Assembly (NCBI RefSeq): GCF_026072635.1
Contig: NZ_AP023081.1
Span: 3,964,501-4,028,500 of the forward strand
Length of the DNA: 64,000 nt
Source of the DNA: Pseudomonas solani
Lineage (GTDB): Bacteria > Pseudomonadota > Gammaproteobacteria > Pseudomonadales > Pseudomonadaceae
Direction of reading: 5' to 3'
Shown: one piece after another, positions 45,901-49,862 of the stretch
How positions within the stretch are numbered: the stretch's first letter is position 1
Layout: each line of letters starts with the position of its first letter
Notes under the pieces: generated by a model
Seen by the model: only the letters and a program-made list of their open reading frames with translations
Told to the model about the DNA's origin: nothing
Database searches by the model: none
Made by a program: the position numbers and the translations under genes

Positions 45901-46901
45901 ACGCCTCGGTGGTGGTGCCGGACTGGGCGCTGCTGTGGAACGACAGCGATGCAGACAGCAATGTCCTTTCGCTGAACAGCGTCGGCGGTGCCAGCGGTGG
46001 TTCGGTCTCCCACAGCGGCAGCGGGCTGGCGGGCACCACCAGCTTCACCGACAGCGGCTCGGTGGGCGGGTCGTTCACCTACACCACCAAGGATGAGCAG
46101 GGCGCCGTCAGTGGCTCGACCACGGTCGATGTCGACCGCGACAACAGCGGCACCCTTGGCAGTTCGGGTGACAGCAGCGACCAGATCGTCATCGACAACA
46201 GTGCTCTCGGGAACACGCTGGCCGGTGGCAGTGGCAACGATGTGCTGATCGGTGGCGTGGGTGATGACACCCTCAACGGTGGTAACGGCAACGACCTGCT
46301 GGTGGGGGGCGCCGGCAACGATGCCCTCAACGGCGGCGGCGGGATCGACACCGCCAGCTACATCGACGCCACCTCCGGGGTAACGGTGAGCCTGGCTTCC
46401 GCAGCAGCGCAGAACACCGGCGGTGCGGGCACCGACACCCTGTCGGGGATCGAGAACCTGATCGGCTCCAACTTCGGCGATGTGCTCACCGGCAACTCCG
46501 GTGACAACACGCTGAGCGGGTTGGCGGGCAACGACACCCTGATCGGCAACGGTGGCAACGACATCCTCAGTGGCGGCGACGGGGCCGACACCTTCAAGTG
46601 GCAGGCGGGCGAGACGGGGCTGACCCATATCACCGACTTCACCAAGGGTGTGGATTCGCTGGACCTGTCCCAGCTGCTCTCCGGCGAACATGCCAACCTG
46701 GGCAGCCTGAGCCAGTACCTGACCTTCAGCTTCGGGGCCAGCACCACCATCACGGTGGACTCCAATGGCGCCGGTGCCGGGGCCACGGGGCCGACCATCG
46801 TGCTGGACGGCATCAACCTGCAAACCTCCTACGGGGTGGCGGATGCTGGCGGTGTGATCTCCGGCATGCTGGGCGATGGCACGTTGAAGGTTGACGTCTA
46901 A
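30924..46901 (+). CDS. lapA: LapA-type giant RTX adhesin (type I secreted, LapG-cleavable retention module)
   Basis: 5,325 residues from ATG 30924. Residues 1-130 are the retention module (VIGVVSRVVGEVFAVAGDGT), ending at TAAG (121-124), the sequence LapG cuts between alanines, before a Gly/Ala linker. Then come a VCBS domain (about 230-330), four 200-residue T1SS-143/DUF5801 repeats, a DUF4114 unit, nine 158-residue LQVDET repeats, a second DUF4114 unit with a tenth LQVDE repeat, and vWA domain 1 (about 3430-3640, DFSGS). Next are four 121-residue cadherin-like repeats, vWA domain 2 (about 4380-4580, DFSGS), more cadherin-like units, RTX nonapeptides (GGSGNDVLIGG, about 5095-5240) and a C-terminal type I target domain. 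It should mediate surface attachment and biofilm formation, held in LapE until LapG releases it. Calcium is likely bound at many DGDGD sites. Confidence 0.95.
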   Translation: MATVIGVVSRVVGEVFAVAGDGTRRPLVEGDRLFAGEQLLTGAEGAISVALANGGELTLGRDSSMNLSTQLLATGNGDAPVDPTADAQQPQPPSQQDLTDVQQLQAAIEAGADPTQTGEATAAGPGAGGAGGAGGVGGGHSFVLLSETAGALDPTIGFPTGPITAGPLFPEAEILAPTDFSPELTVVFLDEEGSVVTGPGVVDEEALDGGESGGGNPGSNPGSNAERTSGTLIINSPDGIGRIEVLDAAGNWINVAGGGTVQGTYGVLVFDAAGNWTYTLTDNSLDHSNPNATGAEDQLFDNFSVRVFDLDGDVSPTVPLTIAINDDGPSAGLEFSREGGDVIIDESAGLQPGSHDVAGPLAVFDGVANPSSDMRAYAQGTAPAVIANYDFGADEGGATAVYSLALIEGEGGEGQEGPQAQAAGLTTTSGSPITLSVEGGLVVGRDADGNAAFAISIDPDTGVISVAQYQSLHHPDGSDANDSIDLSGLIRAVLTVTDGDGDKAVASADIGQLIRFVDDGPTASIQTNEGGRVSHDESAGLQNGTVTPTPGGDANDNDTNAPSVVSLFSGVSNTGTDLSSTGYATSNGAVVDISGSSTGEDNEGATTVLSLSIVDGNGSDSGLTTTDGQTIRLYLENGLIVGRVDGGDTGPGAAAFAIAIGQDGSVSVAQYISLNHPDTGSADDAVTLSGKVRAVVTVTDGDGDVDTAQVGIGGAIRFEDDGPTAVIERLEGVRVTHDESAGLQNGTATPTPQGDALDDDTSNPDVIALFAGVSNVGTDLSGYATSAGPVVSTAGTSTGEDNEGATTVLSLEITGGDGTDSGLTTTDGQVIRLYMENGLIVGRVDGGDQGPGAAVFAVAMGQDGTISVAQYMSLNHPDTGSRDEGVDLGGLVRAVVTVTDGDGDVDVATVNIGGAIRFEDDAPTASIQAVEGARVTHDETPGLQNGTATPTPGNDANDNDTNNPSVIALFSSVADAGTALAAGYATSNGPVVDASGSSTGEDQEGATTVLSLEVQDADSGLTTLDGSSIVLTVENGLIVGRVDGGTYNGQAAFAVAIGQDGSISVAQYIPLQHPDTASHDDALNLSGKIRAVVTVTDGDGDVSTDSVGIGGAVRFEDDGPTATQVTATSVLDDEGLNGGINGGPGDVADAHTSTSGSLGYDAGADGLKSIELTGPTSLGSESVTSTWNASTNTLTISSARGDLMTVVLTDLATGAYTVNLLKPLMHTVSGTEDNITLNVGYKVTDGDGDTADGSLAVTINDDTPTLQVGALDLNSSVTFVGTDAGYSNSYGYYIKGDDGTPLSGKVIWANVHDQGNGDTFDLGNLDPASTGFFIIPDGGANGGLANGADITFQLVGGKWQAFIGSTPLTGADGANVLFSDATLNPGGSHLQDTGNAGNQNWEDKTATSDYDYNDVSTSVTWGSTLQLQVDETNLGLGATATASADFSGLFNVQPGADGLGSLDYGLEVTNPASGLVDTETGDDVVLFLENGQVVGRVGDASGEVVFTLTVGADGKVTLEQLRAIEHPTSDPDEAAFLGSGHVKLNLTVTDGDGDTASGGLDIGKVISFRDDAPSISAGEIASGELQVDETNLLVDKTVDYSTAFTSSYGADGAGSISYTLAISATGADSGLKDTASGSDIKLYLEGGQVVGRVGGPAGAISFTVTVDADGKVTLDQKLAIVHPTSDPDEATGLSAADLVKLVATITDKDGDSSNATLNLGNAISFKDDGPNIDPGQVASGSLQVDETVLGTDATRDFSGSFTHAFGNDGAGTITYALTISAPGADTGLKDTASGSDIKLYLENGEVVGRVGDQSGAISFKVTVDADGKVTLDQKLAIVHSPNTGPDQATGLSAADLVKLTATITDKDGDTDSATVNLGNAISFKDDAPSIRAAEIPADSLQVDETFLGSNSTTDFSSAFIKSYGADGAGTTTYALDVKSQGVDSGLKDTATGSDIKLYLEGGEVVGRVGSDTGAVAFKVTVDASGKVTLDQVRAIVHSPNTGPDQESSLSAADLVKLVATITDKDGDANSATLNLGNAISFKDDAPTINAGQAQLGSLQVDETNLALNATTNFSGAFTSNYGADGAGSIGYTLEVKSQGADSGLKDTATGSDIKLYLEGGEVVGRVGSDTGAVAFKVTVDASGNVTLDQVRAIVHSPNTGPDQATGLSAADLVKLVATITDKDGDANSASLNLGNAISFKDDAPTINAGQAQTASLQVDETNLALNATTNFSGAFTSSYGADGAGSIGYTLEVKAQGADSGLKDTATGSDIKLYLEGGEVVGRVGSDTGAVAFKVTVDASGNVTLDQVRAIVHSPNTGPDQATGLSAADLVKLVATITDKDGDASSASLNLGNAISFKDDAPSIRAAEIPADSLQVDETFLGSNSTTDFSSAFIKSYGADGAGTTTYALDVKSQGVDSGLKDTATGSDIKLYLEGGEVVGRVGSDTGAVAFKVTVDASGKVTLDQVRAIVHSPNTGPDQESSLSAADLVKLVATITDKDGDANSATLNLGNAISFKDDAPSINAGQAQLGSLQVDETNLALNATTNFSGAFTSSYGADGAGNIGYTLEVKSQGADSGLKDTASGSDIKLYLEGGEVVGRVGTSTGAIAFKVTVDASGNVTLDQVRAIVHSPNTGPDQATGLSAADLVKLVATITDKDGDANSASLNLGNAISFKDDAPTISAGQVEAGSLQVDETVLGTDATRDFSGSFTRNYGADGAGTTTYALDVKAAGADSGLKDSATGSDIKLYLEGNAVVGRVGSDTGAVAFRVTVDADGKVTLDQKLAVLHTPNSGPDQPTGLSAADLVKLTATITDKDGDASSATLNLGNAISFRDDAPTAGNSTAPNVLDDEGLSGGINGGPGDVAGASTSTSGTLNYSAGADGLKSIELTGPTSLGSESVTSTWNASTNTLTISSARGALMTVVLTDLASGAYTVNLLKPLMHTVNGTEDNITLNVGYKVTDKDDDSATGSLAVTINDDTPTIQVGALDLNSSVTFVGSSAGYSNSYGYYIKGDDGTPVSGKVIWANVHSQTAGDTSDISGLDPAHTGFFIIPNGGANAGLANGAEITFQLVGGKWQAFIGSTPLTGADGANVLFSDATLNPGGSHLQDTGSAGNQNWEDQTNSSDYDYNDVSTSVTWGATQQLQVDESNLALNATADFSGLFNVQPGADGLQSLAYKLTVQDANSGLVDTASGQNVVLSVNGAGVVEGRTATGNDLVFTLTVGADGKVTLDQLRSIVHPTSDPDEAKFLGSGHISLSATATDKDGDTATGNLDIGKVISFKDDAPATGTNQTVQLDDDARPNGIPGGTGDDADSQNATGTLSHSYGNDGAGSISWVNTGAPAGFTYETSGNNLVIKQGTTTVLTVTLTNSQTGAYSVVQNAPIHHADGDNENNQAFQLTYKVTDKDGDSANGTLNINVDDDTPVAKNDVATVGESVAPDINMVFVLDFSGSISKSELGQMLDAVKAAAQALFTGNTGDVQMQVVAFSGDAKSYAPVTSYAAFESLINSLDPNEPGGVRPYDGNTDFTAAIEKTMDAFNPLPGWNNQVVFISDGNPNEQTQSGNALLNQTATDWQQFINDNGINVTTIGIGDGIDNDNLQDVDLDGSGSPILIGDFSDLVDTLLDQVSTGMVSGNVLNGSDGVAGTADDDGFGADGKGGIKSLTVDGDVYTWNGSNATAQLNITTDLGGKLAFNFATGAWSYTAPSGLTGNTAEQIGYTIVDSDGDPSSATLTINITAANDAPVAVNDTFSTNEDTSVTITSAGLFGADGTGPLNDHDADSSAFTTIKVTQLASNGVLQFNGAAVTLNQVISIADINAGKLVFVPDGNENGAPYATFKYQVSDGSTYSNVATVTINVAAVNDAPVAVDDSFSTNEDTAVTITANGLFGADGTGPNNDSDVDSGAFDNIKVTQLATDGVLKLNGVAVTLNQVITLADINAGKLVFVPDGNENGSPYATFQYQVSDGSLYSNTATVTITVNPVNDAPVAVNDTFSTTEDTSVTITAAGLFGADGTGPDNDSDVDSSSFANIKVTQLASNGVLQLNGVAVTLGQVISAADINANKLVFVPDSNENGSPYATFQYQVSDGSLYSNTATVTINVSAVNDAPVAVNDTFTTTEDNAVTITSTGLFGTDGTGPLNDSDVDSGAFTDIKVTQLATDGVLKLNGVAVTLNQVISIADINAGKLVFVPDGNENGAPYATFQYQVSDGSLYSNTATVTINVTAVNDAPLLDLDGNDSAGVVGTGYQTTYTEGSAAVAIADIDTLVTDIDNSTIASAKVVLTNAQAGDVLTATGLPSGITGVVDTSVAGKITVTLTGVATKAAYETAIETIRYSSTSTNPSTTPRNVTVVVNDGATDSNTAQTTIKVVAVDNGPDAKNDVANVVEGHGQDFNVVFVLDFSGSIDNTELNQMLTAVKQAGAELFDGTSGHVQLQIVAFSSTATSYVPVTSVEAFSSLIDSLNPNAGGVRPFDGNTDFTAGIQQTMSAYTPISGWSNQVVFISDGNPNEQTGTGGNSLTDATSTAWNTFVDSNGINVTTVGIGDGINNARLQDVDLDGQGSPLNVAGFGQLVDALLGQVVGGDVSGNVLWGSDGVSGTADDDSYGVDGAGYIKSVTIGSVTYTWNGTSTITPSSGSPISGSVLTGIETPEHGKLTFNFATGAWSYVAPDGLTSNLTEQFGYSLVDSDGTTDTATLTVNVTDANSPPAGADATLSLLEDASHVLSASSFGFSDAEGDSLAAVKITTLPTAGQLTLNGSAISAGTTVSVADINAGKLVFTPAANASGTGYAKFTFQVQDDGGTANGGVNLDPNPNTITFNVTAVNDAPVLGGMGGTLNYTENAGVKIIDSSVTLSDVDSPNFNGGSLVVAFTANGTAADQLSVVNQGTGSGQLNVSGSNLRLGSTNIGTIAGGTNGSSLTISFTNNLATLAVVQALIQQIAYANTSDNPSTLDRTLSFTVKDGDGTANGGVDSASAIAYVHLNAVNDAPVANADHVVAYNASVVVPDWALLWNDSDADSNVLSLNSVGGASGGSVSHSGSGLAGTTSFTDSGSVGGSFTYTTKDEQGAVSGSTTVDVDRDNSGTLGSSGDSSDQIVIDNSALGNTLAGGSGNDVLIGGVGDDTLNGGNGNDLLVGGAGNDALNGGGGIDTASYIDATSGVTVSLASAAAQNTGGAGTDTLSGIENLIGSNFGDVLTGNSGDNTLSGLAGNDTLIGNGGNDILSGGDGADTFKWQAGETGLTHITDFTKGVDSLDLSQLLSGEHANLGSLSQYLTFSFGASTTITVDSNGAGAGATGPTIVLDGINLQTSYGVADAGGVISGMLGDGTLKVDV
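31912..34290 (+). repeat. Four 200-residue T1SS-143/DUF5801 repeats in the adhesin
   Basis: Each unit carries DESAGLQ (DETPGLQ in the fourth), STGEDNEGATTVLSL or a variant, ENGLIVGRVDGG, a calcium-type TVTDGDGD and ends in RFEDDGP. Units start near 31912, 32490, 33090 and 33690. The first is more divergent than the other three. Confidence 0.85.
34300..35195 (+). repeat. Adhesin super-module, copy 1 (VLDDEGL unit plus DUF4114)
   Basis: VLDDEGLNGGINGGPGDV opens a beta-rich unit. It is followed by a DUF4114 domain (about 34738-35190) with SNSYGYYIKGDDGTP and the aromatic/acidic end DYDYNDV. The same module is present at 39440-40335 with very high nucleotide identity. Confidence 0.85.
35200..39430 (+). 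repeat. Nine tandem 158-residue LQVDET repeats in the adhesin
   Basis: Units of about 474 bp begin with LQVDET near 35203, 35677, 36147, 36620, 37096, 37570, 38041, 38517 and 38991. Shared motifs are DSGLKDTASGSDIKLYLE, VVGRVG, KVTLDQ, SAADLVKL and TITDKDGD. Units at 36620 and 38041 are identical in almost every residue. Confidence 0.88.
39440..40335 (+). repeat. Adhesin super-module, copy 2
   Basis: This repeats the 34300-35195 module: VLDDEGLSGGINGGPGDV, GPTSLGSESVTSTWNAS and a DUF4114 domain ending DYDYNDV. A tenth LQVDE unit follows at about 40355. Confidence 0.85.
42149..43605 (+). repeat. Four tandem 121-residue cadherin-like repeats in the adhesin
   Basis: The period is 363 bp with units at 42149, 42512, 42875 and 43238. 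Each has DTFSTNEDTSVTIT, GLFGADGTGP, IKVTQLA, INAGKLVFVPDGNENG and ends with VNDAP. They are of the tandem-95/cadherin-like type that binds calcium between domains. Confidence 0.85.
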
Positions 46902-46917
46902 GCTCTGTAAACGAAGC

Positions 46918-46951
46918 GGCCCGCCACCTCTCCGGGTGGCGGGCCTTTTTT
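46918..46951 (+). terminator. Strong terminator of the adhesin gene
   Basis: GGCCCGCCACC pairs with GGTGGCGGGCC over a 6-base loop and is followed by six T. It begins 16 bp after the adhesin stop. Confidence 0.92.
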
Positions 46952-46974
46952 ATGCGGATTGGGGAGAGCAGTCC

Positions 46975-47313
46975 ATGGTGTACGTACAGCGAGATGAGCG
47001 GGGCCGGGTGCTGCGGGTCGAGTCGGAGCCTTTCGAGCACATGACCCACAGCATGCCGGCCGCAGATCCGGAGGTGCAGAGCTGGCTGGCCAGCCGTTCG
47101 CTGCACGAGCACCTGATGTCGCTGCAGCATTCCGACCTGGAGCTGGTGCGGGTGATCGAGGACCTTGTCAGTGTCCTCGTCGACCGTGGCGTGATGCGCT
47201 ACACCGACCTGCCCGAGGCCGCGCGCACCAAGCTCCAGCACCGCGCCCAGGCCCGCGCCCAGGTGGAGGGGCTCGGCAGCCTGGTGCAGGACGAGGGGCG
47301 TTTGCCGTATTGA
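46975..47313 (+). CDS. Conserved Pseudomonas hypothetical protein
   Basis: 112 residues from ATG 46975, with GGGGAG 9 bp upstream. The chain is soluble and helical: MVYVQRDERGRVLRVESEPF, a short acidic middle, then SDLELVRVIEDLVSVLVDRG and YTDLPEAARTKLQHRAQARA. In Pseudomonas annotations this type is sometimes labelled tryptophan synthase beta-like, but it has no PLP-binding features. It begins 24 bp after the adhesin terminator hairpin, so read-through from the adhesin promoter is possible but limited. Function unknown. Confidence 0.78.
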   Translation: MVYVQRDERGRVLRVESEPFEHMTHSMPAADPEVQSWLASRSLHEHLMSLQHSDLELVRVIEDLVSVLVDRGVMRYTDLPEAARTKLQHRAQARAQVEGLGSLVQDEGRLPY

Positions 47314-47549
47314 GCCACGGTCGCCGTGGGGCGGTGCCCATGCGCAAAAGGGCTTGGATGCGTGCCTGGGCTCATCGCGGTTGAAACCGCTCCCACGGGT
47401 TTTCCTCCTGAAATGAATGGCAAAAGATAATGCCCCGGAGGCGACAGAACCGGCGCCTGCCGTTGCGTTCTATTGCGCGACGGCTCCTCGGTTCACCGAG
47501 GGTGACCCGGGTTGCGGCCGTCATGTCCTCTTCAGGAGCGATACGCGAG
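47314..47549. repeat. Intergenic stretch with REP-like palindrome
   Basis: TCGCGGTTGAAACCGCTCCC lies at 47375-47394, the inverted form of the REP-like unit seen at 8014 and 24476. Nothing else is recognised. Confidence 0.6.
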
Positions 47550-47933
47550 ATGGCGACAAAAGCGGGTGTCTTCACCAGACGAGTGTTGGGCGTGCTTTTG
47601 ACTGTGGTGGCGCTTGGGGCGGTGACGGCCCATGCGGTGGACTACGACCTGGATAACGATGGCTATCGTGATGCCCAGTTCGGTGGCAGCGACCACGACC
47701 TGGACAACGACGGCTACCGCGATGCCCAGTTCGGCGGCAGTGACCATGACCTGGACAACGACGGCTATCGCGATGCCGAGTTCGGTGGCAGCGACCATGA
47801 CCAGGACAACGATGGTTATCGCGATGCGCAGTTCGGCGGCAGTGACCATGATCTGGACAACGATGGTTACCGTGACGCCCAGTTCGGTGGCAGTGACCAT
47901 GACAGCGACAACGACACCAACCGTGACGATTAA
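47550..47933 (+). CDS. Exported protein made of 17-residue DxDNDG calcium-loop repeats
   Basis: 127 residues from ATG 47550 (AGGAG 11 bp upstream; ATG 47523 in frame is possible). After a signal peptide (RVLGVLLTVVALGAVTAHA, cut near residue 29) the whole mature protein is five copies of DHDLDNDGYRDAQFGGS and a sixth partial copy, DHDSDNDTNRDD. Each unit contains DxDxDNDGxxD, the calcium-coordinating loop of EF-hand, dockerin and thrombospondin type 3 repeats. Copies differ mostly at synonymous third positions, so the protein repeat is under selection. It is very acidic. It lies 0.65 kb downstream of the adhesin on the same strand, with its own terminator. No homologous family is recognised. 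Confidence 0.8.
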   Translation: MATKAGVFTRRVLGVLLTVVALGAVTAHAVDYDLDNDGYRDAQFGGSDHDLDNDGYRDAQFGGSDHDLDNDGYRDAEFGGSDHDQDNDGYRDAQFGGSDHDLDNDGYRDAQFGGSDHDSDNDTNRDD

Positions 47934-47953
47934 CCGGCTCCACCCGTAACGAG

Positions 47954-47980
47954 AACGCCCGCAGATGCGGGCGTTTTCTT
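47954..47980 (+). terminator. Terminator of the 17-residue-repeat protein gene
   Basis: AACGCCCGC pairs with GCGGGCGTT over a 4-base loop and is followed by TTCTTT. Confidence 0.85.
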
Positions 47981-48081
47981 TATCTGCGTTAAGTGTTGCT
48001 AGAGGATTTGAGTCCAGCTGATTGCCGAGCTCTGGTGATATTTCTGGTTTCGCCCACCCGGGCGAGTCCCTTTTCCAGTCG

Positions 48082-49347
48082 TTTGTATAGACCGGAGACA
48101 TGGTGGACACATGTGCGGGGACATGGTTGACACATTATGGTCCGTAGTCAGGGTTGTTCAGGTCGATAGTTCGTAGAAATTGATGGCAGAAGTACACGTC
48201 GTACAACACCTCGCTTTCAGGCCTGGGACGTATAGCGATCAGGTGCCCAGCAAGCCCCTTGGCGATGCGGAAGTAGTGTTTTCTAAAGCGGAATCGGCTG
48301 TGATAAACCTTTGTCACTTCGTCATCCAGGGCATATTCGAAGTCCTCCAGTTTTTCTGGAAATGGCCAGGGGCTTGTGCGGTATCGCTCCATGGGAACCT
48401 GATAGCCCAGCGCTTCGTGGGGCCGTTGAAGGTTGTAGATCTCCCTCCATTGATCGAAAGCAGCCTGGGCTTCGATCAAGTCGTGAAAGTGCTTTCCCTT
48501 GAGTACTTCAGCTTTGAGCGCGCGATGAAAGCGCTCGTTTTTGCCATTGGTTTGTGGATGGTAAGGCCGGCTGAAGCTCAGGCGAATGCCCAGCCGGACC
48601 AGCCAAACACCCAGCTCGGATAGTTCACCCGGATTACGTGGCGAGCCCCAAGGGGAGCCGTTATCGGTGTTGATTCGGGCAGGCAAACCATAGCGGCGGA
48701 AGACTTCGCTCAGCTTTTCCTGAACCGTTTCCTTGCGCTCATTGGCGCAGGCCTGGATCGCCAGGTTGAAGCGGGAATGGTCATCCACAACCGTCAACGG
48801 ATGACACTGGCCTTGCTGGGTCGGAAAGTAGCCCTTGAAATCCATCTGCCAGAGGTCATTGGGGGCCTCGTGCTCGAAGCGCTGCCAGGGCTTCTTGGCT
48901 TCCTTTTCAGGCGGCAGGATCAGCAGATGGCGGTGCAGGACGTTAGTCACAGTGCTGGGGGCAATACCGCAGTTAAGGACATGGCTGATCTTGCGTCCGC
49001 CCCACGCAGGATGCGCCTGACGCAACGCAACCACCTCCGTTTCCAGCGCGGGAGGGGTCCGCTTGGGGCTATTGAGCGGCCGGCGGGATTTCTCGTGCAG
49101 GCCATCTCTCCCGCTCTGTTCGTATCGCTTAAGCCACTTGTAAGCCGTTTGCGGGCTGATACCGAAGCGTCGGCACAGTTCTCGCCTGTTGCTGTCAGGC
49201 TGTAAGGCCAACGCAATGAATTCCTCTTTCAAGCTCATGGCGTCTCTCGTATTCCAAGGCATGGTATGGATCCCCGGCAAGGCAGCTCGCCGGAAAGTGT
49301 CAACCATGTCCCCGTACACCTGTCAGCTATGTCCTCGGTCTATACAT
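48082..49347 (-). mobile_element. IS481-family insertion sequence
   Basis: 1,266 bp. The ends carry imperfect inverted repeats of about 49 bp beginning TGTATAGACC (left from 48084, right reading back from 49346) and both containing GGGGACATGGTTGACA. The 6-bp CAGTCG stands at both borders (48076-48081 and 49348-49353), a target-site duplication. The element sits inside copy B of the 0.5-kb repeat. Confidence 0.9.
48135..49262 (-). CDS. IS481-family transposase
   Basis: 375 residues from ATG 49262 (MPWNTRDAMSLKEEFIALAL). An N-terminal helix-turn-helix (NRRELCRRFGISPQTAYKWLKRYE) precedes the integrase core. The DDE residues are D in LWQMDFKGYF, D in RINTDNGSPWG and E in NGKNERFHRAL. The C-terminal part has HEALGYQVPMERY, common to the family. 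The frame is complete and both ends of the element are intact, so it may still be active. Confidence 0.95.
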   Translation of the reverse strand: MPWNTRDAMSLKEEFIALALQPDSNRRELCRRFGISPQTAYKWLKRYEQSGRDGLHEKSRRPLNSPKRTPPALETEVVALRQAHPAWGGRKISHVLNCGIAPSTVTNVLHRHLLILPPEKEAKKPWQRFEHEAPNDLWQMDFKGYFPTQQGQCHPLTVVDDHSRFNLAIQACANERKETVQEKLSEVFRRYGLPARINTDNGSPWGSPRNPGELSELGVWLVRLGIRLSFSRPYHPQTNGKNERFHRALKAEVLKGKHFHDLIEAQAAFDQWREIYNLQRPHEALGYQVPMERYRTSPWPFPEKLEDFEYALDDEVTKVYHSRFRFRKHYFRIAKGLAGHLIAIRPRPESEVLYDVYFCHQFLRTIDLNNPDYGP

Positions 49348-49710
49348 CAGTCGCCAGAAAAGTAACCAAAAGGGCTTGCCCCTCCATACGGGTCTGGCTG
49401 AAGCCAGACTTCCCTCGCTCCATCATCGTTCCAGGGGCACGCCGCGAAGGGCCATCCCTGGCCCATCGCGGCTCTCGCGACATCCATGTCGCTCAACCCC
49501 TTCCACGACGATTCGCTCGGCCTCCTGGGAAGGGGCGTTTGGCGGCTGCTCCAACTGTCTTCGCCCAACGCATCAACCACGTGGTGCGCACGGACTTTCG
49601 TAGGATGGGTAGAGCGAAGCGAAACCCATGCGGTGGAGGTGACAGAAATTCTTTGGTGCCCGGAAACCACTGTGCTTAAGCGCTTGCTTTAACGCCGCAA
49701 CAGCTAACGC

Positions 49711-49862
49711 AGGCATAGCCTTTTCTTTTGCGGACGGCTTGGTGGGCTGAAGCCCACCCTACGGGTTGTGGGAGCGAATTCATTCGCGAAAAGGGCTGGG
49801 CCGGGTGCCTGGGCTTTCGCGGTTGAAACCGCTCCCACGGGTGCGCCGCCGGCCAACCTTCA
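49711..49862. repeat. Cluster of three REP-like palindromes downstream of lapD
   Basis: GGTGGGCTGAAGCCCACC (49741-49758), GTGGGAGCGAATTCATTCGC (49768-49787) and TTCGCGGTTGAAACCGCTCC (49816-49835) stand in series. The second and third are in opposite orientation, a BIME-like pair. Confidence 0.7.

Larger units (their letters stand above)
47986..49710. mobile_element. 0.5-kb inverted-repeat element, copy B, interrupted by an IS481 element
   Basis: The left part 47986-48081 and right part 49348-49710 match copy A (18400-18919) in order. Left features are GCGTTAAGTGTTGCTAGA, GCTGATTGCCGAG and TTTCGCCCACCCGGGCGAGT. Right features are GGCGGCTGCTCCAACT, GTGGTGCGCACGG and AGCGAAGCGAAACCCATGCG, ending CAACAGCTAACGC. 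Without the IS and one target copy it is about 450 bp. Confidence 0.6.

Noticed and set aside
34476..46823. Uninterrupted 4,115-codon frame on the strand opposite the adhesin
   Set aside because: It lies exactly antisense to the repeat-rich adhesin. It stays open because the GC-rich sense frame almost never uses TTA, CTA or TCA. Its translation is low-complexity Gly/Ala/Val/Asp sequence with no fold signature or start signals. The adhesin has clear domains.
47640..47930. 51-bp tandem repeats considered as a minisatellite or CRISPR
   Set aside because: Units are contiguous without spacers, multiples of three, and vary at synonymous positions, so they are protein repeats.
49347..49670. 107-codon frame right of the IS481 element
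   Set aside because: Part of copy B of the dispersed repeat and not an independent gene.
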